Positions 50,231-60,810 of a DNA stretch of 64,000 bases are shown here, piece by piece. The notes beneath the pieces were generated by a model. That model was not told the DNA's origin, ran no database searches, and worked only from the letters and a program-made list of their open reading frames with translations. Positions within the stretch are counted from its first letter, which is position 1, and each line of letters begins with the position of its first letter. This DNA is from Tepidibacter hydrothermalis (GTDB taxonomy: Bacteria > Bacillota > Clostridia > Peptostreptococcales > Peptostreptococcaceae), in assembly GCF_029542625.1 (NCBI RefSeq), contig NZ_CP120733.1, forward strand, positions 3,658,001-3,722,000, read 5' to 3'. Position numbers and translations under genes: made by a program.

Positions 50231-51128
50231 CAATTAATGTACCTGTTTTGCCCTGTATTCCATCAGCTGCTCTTTCAAGAGACGTTATAAGAGACTTTCT
50301 TCCACTTTTAGACTCTGCAAATTTTATAGCAGCCCTAACCTTAGGAAGCATAGACCCAGGTGCAAAATGCCCTTCATCAATATACTTATATGCATCATCA
50401 ACATTTAGTTTATCTAAGAATTGTTCATTCTCCTTGCCAAAGTTTATAGCTACCTTTTCTACAGCTGTAAGAATTATAAGGTAATCTGCATCTAATATCT
50501 CAGCAATTTTTTCACTTGCAAAATCTTTATCTATAACAGCCGGTACTCCTATTAAAGAATTATTATCCTCTATAACAGGTATACCTCCTCCTCCAACAGT
50601 TATAACTACATGCCCATTATCAACTAATATTTTAACAGTTTCTTTCTCTGCAATATCTATAGGTATAGGTGATGGGACTACCCTTCTGTATCCTCTACCT
50701 GCATCTTCTTTCATATCATATCCTTTTTCTTGTTCAAGCTTTTTAGCCTCTTCTTCATTATAGAATGATCCTATAGGCTTAGTAGGGTTATTAAACGCTT
50801 TATCATCTTTGTCTACTATAACCTGAGTTACTACTGTAGATACAGGAGTATTCATACCTCTATTCAAAAACTCTTCCCTAATTGCATTTTGGAGATGATA
50901 GCCTATATAACCTTGGCTCATAGCTCCACATTCTGGAAAAGGCATGTCAGGCATAGCCAAATTTATCATACCAACCTGAGGCCCATTACCATGAGCTACA
51001 ATAACATTATTTCCTTCTTGTATTAAATCAACTATAGGTTTTGCCGTTTCTTTAACCAATTCTAATTGCTCTTTAGGACTTTTTCCAAGAGCATTTCCTC
51101 CAAGCGCAACAACTATCTTGTTACTCAT
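50223..51128 (-). CDS. arcC: Carbamate kinase
   Basis: The last step of arginine deiminase fermentation: carbamoyl phosphate plus ADP gives ATP, CO2 and ammonia. The 301-residue protein begins KIVVALGGNALGKSP and has NVIVAHGNGPQVGMIN, the GYRRVVPSP region and GGGGIPVIED. It starts 18 nt after arcB. Its last codons are shared with the end of repeat B4. Confidence 0.96.
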   Translation of the reverse strand: MSNKIVVALGGNALGKSPKEQLELVKETAKPIVDLIQEGNNVIVAHGNGPQVGMINLAMPDMPFPECGAMSQGYIGYHLQNAIREEFLNRGMNTPVSTVVTQVIVDKDDKAFNNPTKPIGSFYNEEEAKKLEQEKGYDMKEDAGRGYRRVVPSPIPIDIAEKETVKILVDNGHVVITVGGGGIPVIEDNNSLIGVPAVIDKDFASEKIAEILDADYLIILTAVEKVAINFGKENEQFLDKLNVDDAYKYIDEGHFAPGSMLPKVRAAIKFAESKSGRKSLITSLERAADGIQGKTGTLIVK

Positions 51129-51146
51129 AAATAGAGCCTCCTTTAT

Positions 51147-52139
51147 TTATAGATTACCTATAGTTGAAACCATAACAGCCTTTATAGTATGCATTCTATT
51201 TTCAGCCTCATCAAATACTTTAGAATATTTAGATCTAAACACTTCATCTGTAACTTCCATAGATTTAAGACCAAACTTTTCATATATTTCTTTTCCAACC
51301 ACTGTATTCTCATCATGGAATGAAGGAAGACAATGAAGGAATATAACATCATCATTCTCAGTTTTTCTTATCATATCCATGTTAACCTGATATGGAGTTA
51401 ATAATTTTATTCTCTGCTCAAATTGATCTTCTTCTCCCATAGAAACCCAAACATCTGTATAAATAACATCTGCGCCCTTAACATCATCAACATTTTCACT
51501 AAGCTTAATTACAGCTCCTGTCTCTTTTGCAACCTCATTCATTTCATCTACTAGCTCTTTAGACGGCCATAGTTCTTTTGGTGCGAGCGCTAAAAATTCC
51601 ATTCCCATCTTAGCTGCACCTATCATAAGTGAATTACCCATGTTGTTTCTAGCATCTCCAACATATACAAACTTTATTTTATTAAAACTTTTATCTACAT
51701 GCTCTTTTACAGTTAGAAAATCTGCAAGTATTTGAGTTGGATGATATAAATCAGTAAGTCCATTCCAAACACTAACACCAGCATGCTCTGCTAGACAATC
51801 AACAGTTTCTTGTTTAAATCCTCTAAATTCAATTCCATCATAAAATCTTCCCAATACCTTAGCAGTATCCTCTATAGACTCTTTTTTACCCATTTGAGAA
51901 TTTGTTAGAAATGTTACATTAGCACCTTCGTCAAAACCTGCAACTTCAAACGCACATCTAGTTCTAGTAGATGTCTTCTCAAATAATAAAACAATATTTT
52001 TCCCCTCTAATAGATTTCCCTTTATTCCTGCTCTTTTCTTATTTTTTAAATCCATAGATAGATCCAACATATATCTAATTTCACTTGGTGTAAAATCCTT
52101 TAATGTTATAAAATTTCTTCCTTTTAAATTTACTGGCAT
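51147..52139 (-). CDS. arcB: Ornithine carbamoyltransferase, catabolic
   Basis: Phosphorolyses citrulline to ornithine and carbamoyl phosphate in the arginine deiminase route. The 330-residue protein has the carbamoyl-phosphate loop [25 protein letters not shown] and [11 protein letters not shown]. The catabolic role is inferred from its place between arcA and arcC; sequence alone does not separate it from the anabolic ArgF. Confidence 0.95.
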   Translation of the reverse strand: MPVNLKGRNFITLKDFTPSEIRYMLDLSMDLKNKKRAGIKGNLLEGKNIVLLFEKTSTRTRCAFEVAGFDEGANVTFLTNSQMGKKESIEDTAKVLGRFYDGIEFRGFKQETVDCLAEHAGVSVWNGLTDLYHPTQILADFLTVKEHVDKSFNKIKFVYVGDARNNMGNSLMIGAAKMGMEFLALAPKELWPSKELVDEMNEVAKETGAVIKLSENVDDVKGADVIYTDVWVSMGEEDQFEQRIKLLTPYQVNMDMIRKTENDDVIFLHCLPSFHDENTVVGKEIYEKFGLKSMEVTDEVFRSKYSKVFDEAENRMHTIKAVMVSTIGNL

Positions 52140-52155
52140 TTTAAAAACCTCCTAT

Positions 52156-53394
52156 TTATCTTAAGTTTTCTCTAACAAGTGGCATAGACATACATCTTGG
52201 ACCACCTCTACCTCTTGATAATTCTGAAGATGGCATAACATGAAGTTTAATTCCATTTTGCTCAAGCAATCTATTAGTAACATGATTTCTAGCGTAAACT
52301 ACTACTTCACCCGGAGCAATTGTCAGAGTATTAGATCCATCATTCCATTGCTCTCTTCCCGCATCTATAGTATTTCCCGCACCACATCTTATCAATGTAA
52401 CATCATCAACTTCTAAATATTTTTTCAAAATATCACTAAGACACATAGTCTCTTTTTTGATATTCAATTTTAAATCTTTGCTTCCTCTGGTTATTGAATA
52501 TACAGTTAAAGGACCTTCTATTTCAGGGTGTATAGTGAATTTATTATAATCTACCATTGTAAATACGGTATCAAGATGCATAAAAGCTCTTTTTTTTGGT
52601 ATATCAAAAGCAAGAACTACTTCAAATTTTTCATCTTTTTCAAATATATTTTTAGCTATAGTCTCTATAGAATAAGCATCTGTTCTCTCAGATATACCAA
52701 TGGCTATAACCTTATTATTTAATATAAGTTCATCTCCACCCTCTATAGATGTATTATTCTCTCTATCAAACCATATAGGTATATTTTTATCTTTATATTC
52801 AGGATGATACTTAAATATATACTTAGCAAATAAAGTTTCTCTATTTCTTGTTACTGTTCTCATATGATTTAAGGAAATTCCTTGTCCGATAGTTGCAAAT
52901 GGGTCTCTTGTAAAGTATAAATTAGGCATAGGATCTACTATGAATGGATAATTAGAACCTACAATATCTGTTAACGAAGTTTTTTTATAATCTCTTATTT
53001 CTTCTTTTCTAATACCCTCCATCATCTTATCTACCATATCTCTTTCATTAGAAAATCCTAAAATATACTCTTTAACAAGCTCTCTTTTCTTAATACTATC
53101 TATATTGGCTTCTTTTATAAATTCATCTACAAAAGCTTCTTTTATTCCAAAATTTTTTATAGATTCAGCTGCCAAATCCTCTAAATAAAGAACCTCAACA
53201 TCATTTGATCTAAGTATATTTGCAAATGCATCATGCTCCTGCCTTGCAACCTCCATATATGGAATATCATCAAATAGCAATCTATCCATTAAGTCAGGAG
53301 TTAAATTTTCAATTTCTTTACCAGGTCTATGTAAAAGAACTTTTTTTAACTTTCCAATTTCAGAATATACATTCAAAATATTTTCTTTTGACAT
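52156..53394 (-). CDS. arcA: Arginine deiminase
   Basis: Hydrolyses arginine to citrulline and ammonia. The 412-residue protein has [48 protein letters not shown] and the catalytic Cys401 in [11 protein letters not shown]. It is first in the arcABC operon behind a strong promoter and an AGGAAGGAG ribosome site. Confidence 0.97.
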   Translation of the reverse strand: MSKENILNVYSEIGKLKKVLLHRPGKEIENLTPDLMDRLLFDDIPYMEVARQEHDAFANILRSNDVEVLYLEDLAAESIKNFGIKEAFVDEFIKEANIDSIKKRELVKEYILGFSNERDMVDKMMEGIRKEEIRDYKKTSLTDIVGSNYPFIVDPMPNLYFTRDPFATIGQGISLNHMRTVTRNRETLFAKYIFKYHPEYKDKNIPIWFDRENNTSIEGGDELILNNKVIAIGISERTDAYSIETIAKNIFEKDEKFEVVLAFDIPKKRAFMHLDTVFTMVDYNKFTIHPEIEGPLTVYSITRGSKDLKLNIKKETMCLSDILKKYLEVDDVTLIRCGAGNTIDAGREQWNDGSNTLTIAPGEVVVYARNHVTNRLLEQNGIKLHVMPSSELSRGRGGPRCMSMPLVRENLR

Positions 53395-53444
53395 CGCCTT
53401 CTCCTTCCTGATATAAATTTAATACAAATCATATGTATGTTTTT

Positions 53445-53474
53445 AGTATAGTTTCCATTCATTGGTAATGTCAA
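53445..53474 (-). promoter_or_regulatory. arcABC promoter
   Basis: TTGACA (53469-53474) and TATACT (53445-53450) on the minus strand with an 18-bp spacer, about 50 bp before the arcA ATG. Confidence 0.8.
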
Positions 53475-53537
53475 TTATTTTTTTATTATTTTTTTCGTTT
53501 TAATTTTCCTCATTAATTTTTCCTTATAATTCGACAT

Positions 53538-53557
53538 ATATATTTGTCGACTGCACT
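53538..53557. promoter_or_regulatory. Candidate operator between arcA and pepV
   Basis: TCGACA and TGTCGA are perfect 6-bp inverted arms separated by an AT-rich 8 bp, near the middle of the divergent region. The GC-containing arms stand out from the surrounding AT sequence. The regulator is unknown. Confidence 0.4.
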
Positions 53558-53671
53558 TGATTTTTATTTTTTTATACTGACATTTTTCTACATTGAAATT
53601 AATTGTAATTATCTGAATTGTCACTTATTATGTATATTTTTCTATTTTTTCCTTAATTTTAAACTTTGTGT

Positions 53672-53700
53672 TTGATTTAACAGAATAAAATTTATATACT
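53672..53700 (+). promoter_or_regulatory. pepV promoter
   Basis: TTGATT (53672-53677) and TATACT (53695-53700) separated by 17 bp, 78 bp before the pepV ATG. Confidence 0.7.
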
Positions 53701-53777
53701 ATTATTAACGGAATTTCATTTAAGTATATAAATTTACATAAATGAGCAAAATCATATAATAAAAGGAGATGATTTTT

Positions 53778-55112
53778 ATGAATATAGATTTAAGTGTCGA
53801 AAATATTAAAGACAATTTAATTGAATCTATACAAGAAATAATAAAAATACCTAGTGTAATATCTGATAGTACAGATAAGTTTCCATTTGGAGAAAATATC
53901 GATAATGCACTTAGAAAAACATTAGATTTATGTGAATCTTTAGGATTTAAAACATACTATAAAGATGGATATTATGGATATGCAGAAATAGGACAAGGAG
54001 ATGAAATGATAGGTATACTAGGTCATCTTGACGTTGTTCCAGAAGGAGAAATAAATGACTGGAAACACGATCCTTATGGTGCAGTAATAGAAGATAATAA
54101 GTTATACGGAAGAGGAACTCAAGATGATAAAGGACCTACAATAGCTGCTATATATGCAGTTAAAGCACTTATGAATCTTGATGTTAAATTTAATAAAAGA
54201 ATAAGATTTATATTTGGTACAGATGAAGAAAATCTTTGGGGAGGAATTTCTAAATACGTTGAAAATGAAGAAATACCATCTTATGGATTCACCCCTGATT
54301 CTGTATTCCCTATGATAAATGCTGAAAAAGGACTATTACAAGCTAATATAAAATGTTCAAATTCGTCTAATGTAAAATTAAGCGGAGGAAATGCTTACAA
54401 TGCTGTTCCAGATAGAATCACATATTCTGGTGATAAAATAGATGAGTTGTCTAAAGAACTTGATAGATTAAATTTTGAATACTCATCTGATGAAAATTCA
54501 TTAACCGTTATAGGAAAAGGTTCTCATGCGTGCAACCCTCACTACGGAATAAATGCTATTTCTAGACTTTGTATAGCTCTAAATAATATAGGTGTAAAGT
54601 CTAACTCAATAGAATTCATTGCAAACATAATAGGAGAAACTTATAACGGAGATAATATACTTCCTAATTGCAAAGACGAAGCTTCTGGAAAACTTACATT
54701 AAATCTAGGTAAAATAAATATAGATGAAGATATTGAACAAATAGGACTTGATATACGAATTCCAGTTACAGTTGAAAAAGAAACAGTAGTAAATGCCTTA
54801 AAAGAAAAACTATCTAAGTATAACTTAGAATATGAAGAATACGATTATTTAAAATCAATATACGTTCCAGCAGATCACTTTCTAATAAAAACATTACAAA
54901 AAGTTTATGAAGAAGAAACAGGACTTGATTCTACTCCTCTATCTTCTGGAGGAGCTACTTATGCAAGAGCTATTGATAACTGTGTAGCATTTGGAGCAGT
55001 ATTTCCTAACAGACCTAAGGTTGAGCATCAAGCAAATGAATATATAGAAATAGAAGATTTAATTAAATCAACTAAAATATACGCTAAAGCCGTATATGAA
55101 CTAACAAAATAG
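53778..55112 (+). CDS. pepV: Dipeptidase PepV (M20 family)
   Basis: A di-zinc dipeptidase of the M20 family that releases amino acids from short peptides. The 444-residue protein has the metal-site motifs LGHLDVVPEG (His, Asp), YGRGTQDDKGP (Asp) and FGTDEENLWGG (Glu pair), and the C-terminal AFGAVFPNRPKVEHQANEYI (His). The ATG at 53778 is chosen; one three codons earlier touches the GGAG ribosome site. It leads an operon with the carrier gene and is divergent from arcABC, so it may feed arginine from peptides into the pathway (inference). Confidence 0.92.
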   Translation: MNIDLSVENIKDNLIESIQEIIKIPSVISDSTDKFPFGENIDNALRKTLDLCESLGFKTYYKDGYYGYAEIGQGDEMIGILGHLDVVPEGEINDWKHDPYGAVIEDNKLYGRGTQDDKGPTIAAIYAVKALMNLDVKFNKRIRFIFGTDEENLWGGISKYVENEEIPSYGFTPDSVFPMINAEKGLLQANIKCSNSSNVKLSGGNAYNAVPDRITYSGDKIDELSKELDRLNFEYSSDENSLTVIGKGSHACNPHYGINAISRLCIALNNIGVKSNSIEFIANIIGETYNGDNILPNCKDEASGKLTLNLGKINIDEDIEQIGLDIRIPVTVEKETVVNALKEKLSKYNLEYEEYDYLKSIYVPADHFLIKTLQKVYEEETGLDSTPLSSGGATYARAIDNCVAFGAVFPNRPKVEHQANEYIEIEDLIKSTKIYAKAVYELTK

Positions 55113-55143
55113 CAAATAATTTGACTACAAGGAGGTTATCTTT

Positions 55144-56547
55144 ATGAAGAAATTTAAAATGCCAAGTGCTTATACAATATTGTTTGCAATAATAATATTT
55201 GTAGCACTACTAACTTGGATTGTTCCAGCTGGTAAATATGATTATACTCCAGAAAAAACTCCAATACCGGGCTCATATCACTTAGTAGATCCAACACCTC
55301 AAGGTGTTAAAGATGTTGTTTTATCTCCTATTGAAGGTTTTTACGGAGCTGTAGATGTAGCTCTGTTTGTAATTGTAATAGGAGGATTTTTAGGTGTTGT
55401 AATGAAAACAGGAGCTATAGATGCTGGTATAGCACGAATAGTTCACAAACTACAGGGTAGAGAAAAGATAATGATTCCATTTCTAATGGTACTATTTGGA
55501 CTTGGAGGAACAAGTTTTGGTATGGCTGAGGAAACTATAGCATTTTATCCTCTTCTTATTCCTGTGTTTGTAGCTGCAGGATATGATACATTAACTGCTG
55601 TTGGTGTAATACTTTTAGGTGCTGGAATGGGAGTTTTAGGATCTACTGTAAACCCTTTTGCAACAGGAATAGCATCTGGTTTTGCTGGTATATCTTTAGG
55701 TACTGGTATAGGACTTAGATTCTTTATGTTAGTTATAGGTGAAGTAATAGCTATAATATATGTAATGAGATACGCAGCTAAGGTTAAAGCTGATCCTTCA
55801 ACATCATTAGTTTACAATATGTATGAAGACAACAAAAAACACTTTTTAGCTCAAGATAATGAAAATGAATTTCCTGAACTTAATAGTAAAAGAAAGCTTG
55901 TTCTAGGTTTATTCTGCTTGACTTTTGCTATAATGATATATGGTGTTATACCGTTCTCTGATATTGGTATAACTGCTATTCCTACACTTGGATGGTGGTT
56001 TGGAGAACTAACATCTTTATTCTTAGTTTTTGCTATAATAATAGGTCTTATTTATGGTATGGATGAAGATGAATTGATATCATCATTCGTAGCAGGTGCT
56101 AAAGATCTTTTAGGAGTAGCATTAATAGTTGGATTATCTCGTGGTATAACAGTAGTTATGAATGCTGGTAATATTACAGATACAGTATTAAATTTAGGAG
56201 AAGAAGCTCTATCGGGCCTAGGTTCATCTGTATTTGCAATTCTTACTTATTTATTCTATATACCTATGTCATTCTTAATACCTTCAACATCAGGACTTGC
56301 TACACTTTCAATGCCTATAATGGCGCCTCTTGGCGACTTTGCTGGTGTTTCAAGAGATATAGTTATAACAGCTTATCAGTCTGCATCTGGTACTGTCAAC
56401 TTATTAACTCCAACAAGTGCAGTTGTCATGGGTGGGCTTGCAATAGCTAGAGTTCCTTATAATACTTGGCTTAAATTTGTTCTAAAGTTTATGTTTATAG
56501 TATTAATTATGGTAATAGCAATACTTGGTATAAGTGCTGTAATATAG
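55144..56547 (+). CDS. YfcC/ArcD-like membrane carrier
   Basis: A 467-residue membrane protein with about twelve hydrophobic segments. It is recognised as the YfcC group of C4-dicarboxylate-anaerobic-carrier-like transporters by AYTILFAIIIFVALLTWIVPAG, FGLGGTSFGMAEETIAFYPLL and the matching second-half loop PSTSGLATLSMPIMAPLGDF. Several of these act as arginine/ornithine antiporters in arginine deiminase loci; with arcABC opposite, that is the likely role. A peptide or other amino-acid substrate is the alternative. A terminator follows. Confidence 0.85.
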   Translation: MKKFKMPSAYTILFAIIIFVALLTWIVPAGKYDYTPEKTPIPGSYHLVDPTPQGVKDVVLSPIEGFYGAVDVALFVIVIGGFLGVVMKTGAIDAGIARIVHKLQGREKIMIPFLMVLFGLGGTSFGMAEETIAFYPLLIPVFVAAGYDTLTAVGVILLGAGMGVLGSTVNPFATGIASGFAGISLGTGIGLRFFMLVIGEVIAIIYVMRYAAKVKADPSTSLVYNMYEDNKKHFLAQDNENEFPELNSKRKLVLGLFCLTFAIMIYGVIPFSDIGITAIPTLGWWFGELTSLFLVFAIIIGLIYGMDEDELISSFVAGAKDLLGVALIVGLSRGITVVMNAGNITDTVLNLGEEALSGLGSSVFAILTYLFYIPMSFLIPSTSGLATLSMPIMAPLGDFAGVSRDIVITAYQSASGTVNLLTPTSAVVMGGLAIARVPYNTWLKFVLKFMFIVLIMVIAILGISAVI

Positions 56548-56552
56548 ATATT

Positions 56553-56583
56553 AAAAGACTTCTCTTTCGAGAAGTCTTTTTTT
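56553..56583 (+). terminator. Terminator after the carrier gene
   Basis: AAAAGACTTCTC, a TTTC loop and GAGAAGTCTTTT followed by more T, 6 bp past the stop codon. Confidence 0.9.
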
Positions 56584-56607
56584 ATACAAGTATATTTAAA
56601 TTTATTA

Positions 56608-56640
56608 TTGAAAAAATAAAAAGAGTATGTTATACTCTTT
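56608..56640 (+). promoter_or_regulatory. psuK-psuG promoter with palindromic operator
   Basis: TTGAAA (56608-56613) and TATACT (56631-56636) are 17 bp apart. A perfect inverted repeat, AAAGAGTAT-GTT-ATACTCTTT (56620-56640), covers the spacer and the -10, a classical repressor position. The winged helix fused to the PsuK-like kinase encoded next is a candidate for binding it. Confidence 0.75.
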
Positions 56641-56683
56641 GTAAACAAAAGTTTATAATCTAAACAGAAGCTTGGTGATTAAT

Positions 56684-57778
56684 TTGACTAGTAGAGAAAA
56701 AGAAATTTTAGAATTTATAAGAAACAACCCGTTGATATCTCAACAGGAAATTGCTGATTATTTTGGAATAACTAGATCTTCTGTAGCTGTTCATATAACT
56801 AACTTAAGTAAAAAGGGTTATATAAAAGGAAAAGGCTATATATTAAAAGATGAAGATTACGTAACCGTAATAGGAGGAACTAATATAGACCTTCAAGGTT
56901 TTCCAAACGAAAACTTAATTTTGAATGATTCAAATCCAGGTCAAATGAAGATATCTCTAGGTGGAGTAGGCCGTAATATAGCAGAGAATCTTGTTAAAAT
57001 GGATGTAGACACAAAATTAATATCAGCTCTTGGTAAGGATATATACGGTGAAAAGATATTAAAAGAAAGTAAATTAGTTGGAATCGACATGGAAAACTGT
57101 TTAATATCTACTGATTATGCAACATCAACTTATCTATCTATATTAGATGAAAGTGGTGATATGAAGGTAGCTATAGCTTCTATGGATATCTTCGATAAAA
57201 TAACCATAGATTTTATAAAACAAAAATCAAATATAATAAAAAATTCTAAAGTAGGTGTTATAGATACTAATATGCCAAAGGATGTAATTGAGTATCTATT
57301 ATCAAACTTTAAGGAAGTAGATTTTTTCCTAGATACAGTTTCAACTAAAAAAAGTGAGAAAGTCAAGGATCTTATAGGAATGTTCCACACTATAAAGCCC
57401 AATAAATATGAAGCAGAATCACTTTCAGGTATAAAGATTAATACAGAAGATGATCTTGATAAATGTGCTAAGTACTTCTTAGATAAAGGCGTTAAAAGAA
57501 TATTTATAAGCCTTGGGAAAGACGGAGTATTTTGTGCAAATGAACAAGAATCTAGTATTATAAAAAATCCAGAAGTAGATGTGGTTAATGCTACAGGCGC
57601 TGGAGATGCATTTATAGCAGGCCTAGTATATAGCCATATTAATAAATATGATTTAACTTATAGTGCTAAATTTGCGATGAGTGCATCTATACTTGCTCTA
57701 TCTCATCAGAATACAATAAATCCAAATATGTCAACTAAAAATATAGAAAAAACTTTAAGGGAGATGAAATTATGTTAG
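56684..57778 (+). CDS. psuK: PfkB-family kinase with N-terminal HTH, probable pseudouridine kinase
   Basis: Phosphorylates pseudouridine for cleavage by PsuG. In the 364-residue protein a winged helix-turn-helix (about residues 1-55, LISQQEIADYFGITRSSVAVHITNLSKKGYI) is fused to a ribokinase-fold domain with GGTNIDLQGF, SLGGVGRNIAENL and the catalytic NATGAGDAFIAG (Asp base). The substrate is inferred from the overlapping psuG. The TTG at 56684 is chosen because GGTGAT precedes it; an earlier TTG lacks a ribosome site. The HTH suggests self-regulation at the palindrome over its promoter. Confidence 0.9.
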   Translation: MTSREKEILEFIRNNPLISQQEIADYFGITRSSVAVHITNLSKKGYIKGKGYILKDEDYVTVIGGTNIDLQGFPNENLILNDSNPGQMKISLGGVGRNIAENLVKMDVDTKLISALGKDIYGEKILKESKLVGIDMENCLISTDYATSTYLSILDESGDMKVAIASMDIFDKITIDFIKQKSNIIKNSKVGVIDTNMPKDVIEYLLSNFKEVDFFLDTVSTKKSEKVKDLIGMFHTIKPNKYEAESLSGIKINTEDDLDKCAKYFLDKGVKRIFISLGKDGVFCANEQESSIIKNPEVDVVNATGAGDAFIAGLVYSHINKYDLTYSAKFAMSASILALSHQNTINPNMSTKNIEKTLREMKLC

Positions 57779-58692
57779 AAAAATATTTAAAAATAAATCC
57801 AGAAGTGAAAAAAGCATTAGATGAAGGAACTCCAGTAGTAGCTCTTGAGTCTACTATAATATCTCACGGTATGCCTTATCCTCAAAATATAGAAATGGCT
57901 AAAACTGTTGAGTCTATAATAAGAGAAAATGGAGCAATCCCTGCTACAATAGCAATCCTTAATGGAGAATTAAAGGTTGGACTTAACGCTGAAGAACTTG
58001 AATATCTAGGTAAAAGTGATTCTGTATTAAAAGCTAGTAGAAGAGACTTACCTTTTATAGTATCTAAAAAATTAGATGGAGCAACAACAGTTGCATCTAC
58101 TATGATAATAGCAGCACTTGCTGGAATAAAAGTATTTGCAACAGGAGGAATAGGTGGAGTACACAGAGGAGCACAGCAAACTTTTGATATATCTGCAGAT
58201 CTTCAAGAACTTGCACACACTAATGTTGCAGTAGTATGTGCTGGTTGTAAATCAATACTAGATATCGGTTTAACTCTAGAGTACCTAGAAACTAATGGTG
58301 TTCCAGTTGTAGGTTACCAAACTCAAGAATTCCCAGCTTTCTATACTAGAAAAAGCGGATTCAACGTTGACTACAAAGTAGATAGTTCAGCTGAACTTGC
58401 TTTAGCTTTAAAATCTAAATGGGACTTAAACTTAAATGGCGGAGTTGTAGTATCTAACCCTATTCCAGAAGAGTTTGAAATGGACTACGACACTATAAAT
58501 AGTGCTATAGAAGATGCTTTAAAAGAAGCTGATGAAAAAGGAATAAGAGGAAAAGAGTCTACTCCTTTCTTACTTGGAAAAGTTAAAGCAATAACTGCTG
58601 GAAAAAGTTTAGATTCTAATATAGAATTAGTTTACAATAATGCAAAAGTTGGAGCAAAACTAGCTGTAGAACTTTCTAAATTAGATAAATAA
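57772..58692 (+). CDS. psuG: Pseudouridine-5'-phosphate glycosidase
   Basis: Cleaves pseudouridine 5'-phosphate to uracil and ribose 5-phosphate. The 306-residue protein has the family segments VVALESTIISHGMPYPQN, LKASRRDLPF, GATTVASTMIIAALAGI, FATGGIGGVHRGAQ and VSNPIPEEFEMD. It overlaps psuK by 7 bp. A terminator shared with the convergent chemoreceptor gene follows. Confidence 0.96.
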   Translation: MLEKYLKINPEVKKALDEGTPVVALESTIISHGMPYPQNIEMAKTVESIIRENGAIPATIAILNGELKVGLNAEELEYLGKSDSVLKASRRDLPFIVSKKLDGATTVASTMIIAALAGIKVFATGGIGGVHRGAQQTFDISADLQELAHTNVAVVCAGCKSILDIGLTLEYLETNGVPVVGYQTQEFPAFYTRKSGFNVDYKVDSSAELALALKSKWDLNLNGGVVVSNPIPEEFEMDYDTINSAIEDALKEADEKGIRGKESTPFLLGKVKAITAGKSLDSNIELVYNNAKVGAKLAVELSKLDK

Positions 58693-58756
58693 AAATTTAC
58701 TTAAATCAATTGATACTTTCGTCTATTTATCAATATCATATTTAAGTCAAAAACAA

Positions 58757-58793
58757 AAAAACAGACTGTATCTTTAGATACAGTCTGTTTTTT
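58757..58793. terminator. Bidirectional terminator between psuG and the chemoreceptor gene
   Basis: AAAAACAGACTGTATC, a short TTTA loop and GATACAGTCTGTTTTT form a perfect stem with A-run and T-run on opposite sides, so it works for both convergent units. Confidence 0.9.
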
Positions 58794-58796
58794 TAT

Positions 58797-60809
58797 CTAT
58801 TTAAACTCATTTATATAATCAGTCATATTTTTAGTCATATCAGTCAAATCACTCGCAGTAGATGAGACTTGACTTACAGACTCACTAATTTGCTCTGACG
58901 ATGCTGATATTTCCTCAGTTGATGCTGATATTTCTTGTGCAATAGAAGATGCTTCTTCTATTTTTTCAAGTATAATATTTTTTTCATTATTAAGACTTGT
59001 AGCAGATTTATTTATTACATCTATTTTAGGTATTATATCATTTATACCTAAGATAGTTTTGTTAAATGAATTCATAGCTGTGTCTATATCTATTTTTTGG
59101 TTTGAAAGTTCAGTATTAACAGTACCACTAGTTTCTATCATACTTTCAGTTGCACCTGATATTGTCTGTATTAATTCATTTATATTTTGAGATGAATCCT
59201 TAGTTTGCTCTGCAAGCTTCCTTATTTCATCAGCTACAACTGCAAATCCTCTTCCCTGTTCTCCAGCTCTTGCTGCCTCAATAGATGCATTAAGAGCTAA
59301 TAAATTAGTCTGATCTGCTATTTGATTTATTAATAAAGTTATTTTATTTATTTCATTTATATCTTGACCAACTATACTTATTTTTTCTATTAGTTCTTGG
59401 AATACTATTATCACATTCTCAACTGATGATATAACCTTTTCTACATTTTCAGTACTGTCACTTATAGTTGAACTTATCTCTTTTGAATTAGAATCAACAT
59501 CCTTTATATCATCTATTATACATGTAAGTTTGTATGTGAAATTATTAAGTATTTCATTTATATTTTCCAGGCCATATGACTGAGATGTTGTTCCATCAGC
59601 TATATTTTGTATAGCTGAAACTATACTTTCAATCCCTAAAGACATTTCCTTTGATATTCCAGTCAAATGATTAGACATTTCATCTGTACTAGATGCTTGA
59701 GCTTTTACATTGTCTACTATTGATTTAAGACTCTTTATCATATCTTTAAAGTTATTACATAATACTCCCGTTTCATCATTCGCTTTTATATCTATATCAT
59801 CTACAAGTTCTCCTCTAGCTACTTTTTGAGATGAATCAACCAAATTTTTTATAACGTTTAATATATTGCTTGAGATAGTATAAAATATTATAGATGATAT
59901 TATAAATGCTATTATTCCAACGATTATAGACATTCTTATATTTGAAGCTATAGCCTTGTTAATATTATCCATAGATATAGATATATCTAAAGACCCTATA
60001 TTTACGTCATCTTTATGCATAGGAACTGTTATATCGTATACATCCCTATTTAAATCATTATCATGGTATTTACTAGAATGAATTTCTTGATTATCTATGG
60101 CTGATCTTAATTGTTCACTTTTTACTATAGTTCCTATATCCTCTTTGTTAGAAGAACTTGTTATTGTATAATTTTTATCTACTAAAAATACAGATTCTAT
60201 ATTCTCTTCATTAGCTAGTTTATCTAATAAACTTTCTATACTAAGATTTCTTTTTAAATTTTCTACTGTATTTGCAAGTATTCCTACCTGTATCATCCCT
60301 CCATTAGAAATTTTTACATATCCATATTTATAATAATCATCTGTCTCTCTAGATTTTCTTATCTTCTCCATAAATTCATTATCATTTCCATATTGTACAG
60401 TAGATGATATATGATCTTCTCCAAAATGAGCTCCTACACTACTTTCAAGGTTAGAATATATTACATCTCCATTAGAATTTGTTACATTTATTTCGTCTAC
60501 TTTAAATGTATTTGCTATATTAACTAAATACTCATTATTTATAGTTGCATAATTGCCTGATATAAACTCTCCTAAATTTCTTATATCATTTTCTATATTT
60601 CCATTTATAATTTTTATAGATTCCTCATTGTTTTTAATTTGGTTAAATATTTGCTTTGCTAAATTAACTCCATCAAGCTCCATCTGGTCTATCAACCTTG
60701 TTTTAGCAATATTTATATTTATAAAAGATATAGTTGATATTATCATAAACATAATTATTAATGGGATTGTAAGTATTTTAAATCTTATATTATTAAACTT
60801 TCTAAACAT
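58797..60809 (-). CDS. Methyl-accepting chemotaxis protein
   Basis: A transmembrane chemoreceptor of 670 residues. There is a transmembrane helix at about 12-30, an extracytoplasmic sensor of about 255 residues that looks like a Cache domain, and a second helix at about 285-310. A HAMP domain (about 312-365) and a long cytoplasmic coiled coil follow, with the signalling tip [32 protein letters not shown]. The ligand is unknown. The ATG is one base past the stop codon of a 57-residue partner gene, with AAGGAG as ribosome site. Confidence 0.95.
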   Translation of the reverse strand: MFRKFNNIRFKILTIPLIIMFMIISTISFININIAKTRLIDQMELDGVNLAKQIFNQIKNNEESIKIINGNIENDIRNLGEFISGNYATINNEYLVNIANTFKVDEINVTNSNGDVIYSNLESSVGAHFGEDHISSTVQYGNDNEFMEKIRKSRETDDYYKYGYVKISNGGMIQVGILANTVENLKRNLSIESLLDKLANEENIESVFLVDKNYTITSSSNKEDIGTIVKSEQLRSAIDNQEIHSSKYHDNDLNRDVYDITVPMHKDDVNIGSLDISISMDNINKAIASNIRMSIIVGIIAFIISSIIFYTISSNILNVIKNLVDSSQKVARGELVDDIDIKANDETGVLCNNFKDMIKSLKSIVDNVKAQASSTDEMSNHLTGISKEMSLGIESIVSAIQNIADGTTSQSYGLENINEILNNFTYKLTCIIDDIKDVDSNSKEISSTISDSTENVEKVISSVENVIIVFQELIEKISIVGQDINEINKITLLINQIADQTNLLALNASIEAARAGEQGRGFAVVADEIRKLAEQTKDSSQNINELIQTISGATESMIETSGTVNTELSNQKIDIDTAMNSFNKTILGINDIIPKIDVINKSATSLNNEKNIILEKIEEASSIAQEISASTEEISASSEQISESVSQVSSTASDLTDMTKNMTDYINEFK

Positions 60810-60810
60810 T

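Larger units (their letters stand above)
53395..53777. other. Divergent regulatory region between arcA and pepV
   Basis: About 380 bp, very AT-rich, with a promoter for each side (described separately) and the inverted repeat TCGACA-N8-TGTCGA at 53538-53557. A convincing ArgR/AhrC box could not be picked out by eye. No coding frame is seen. Confidence 0.6.
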
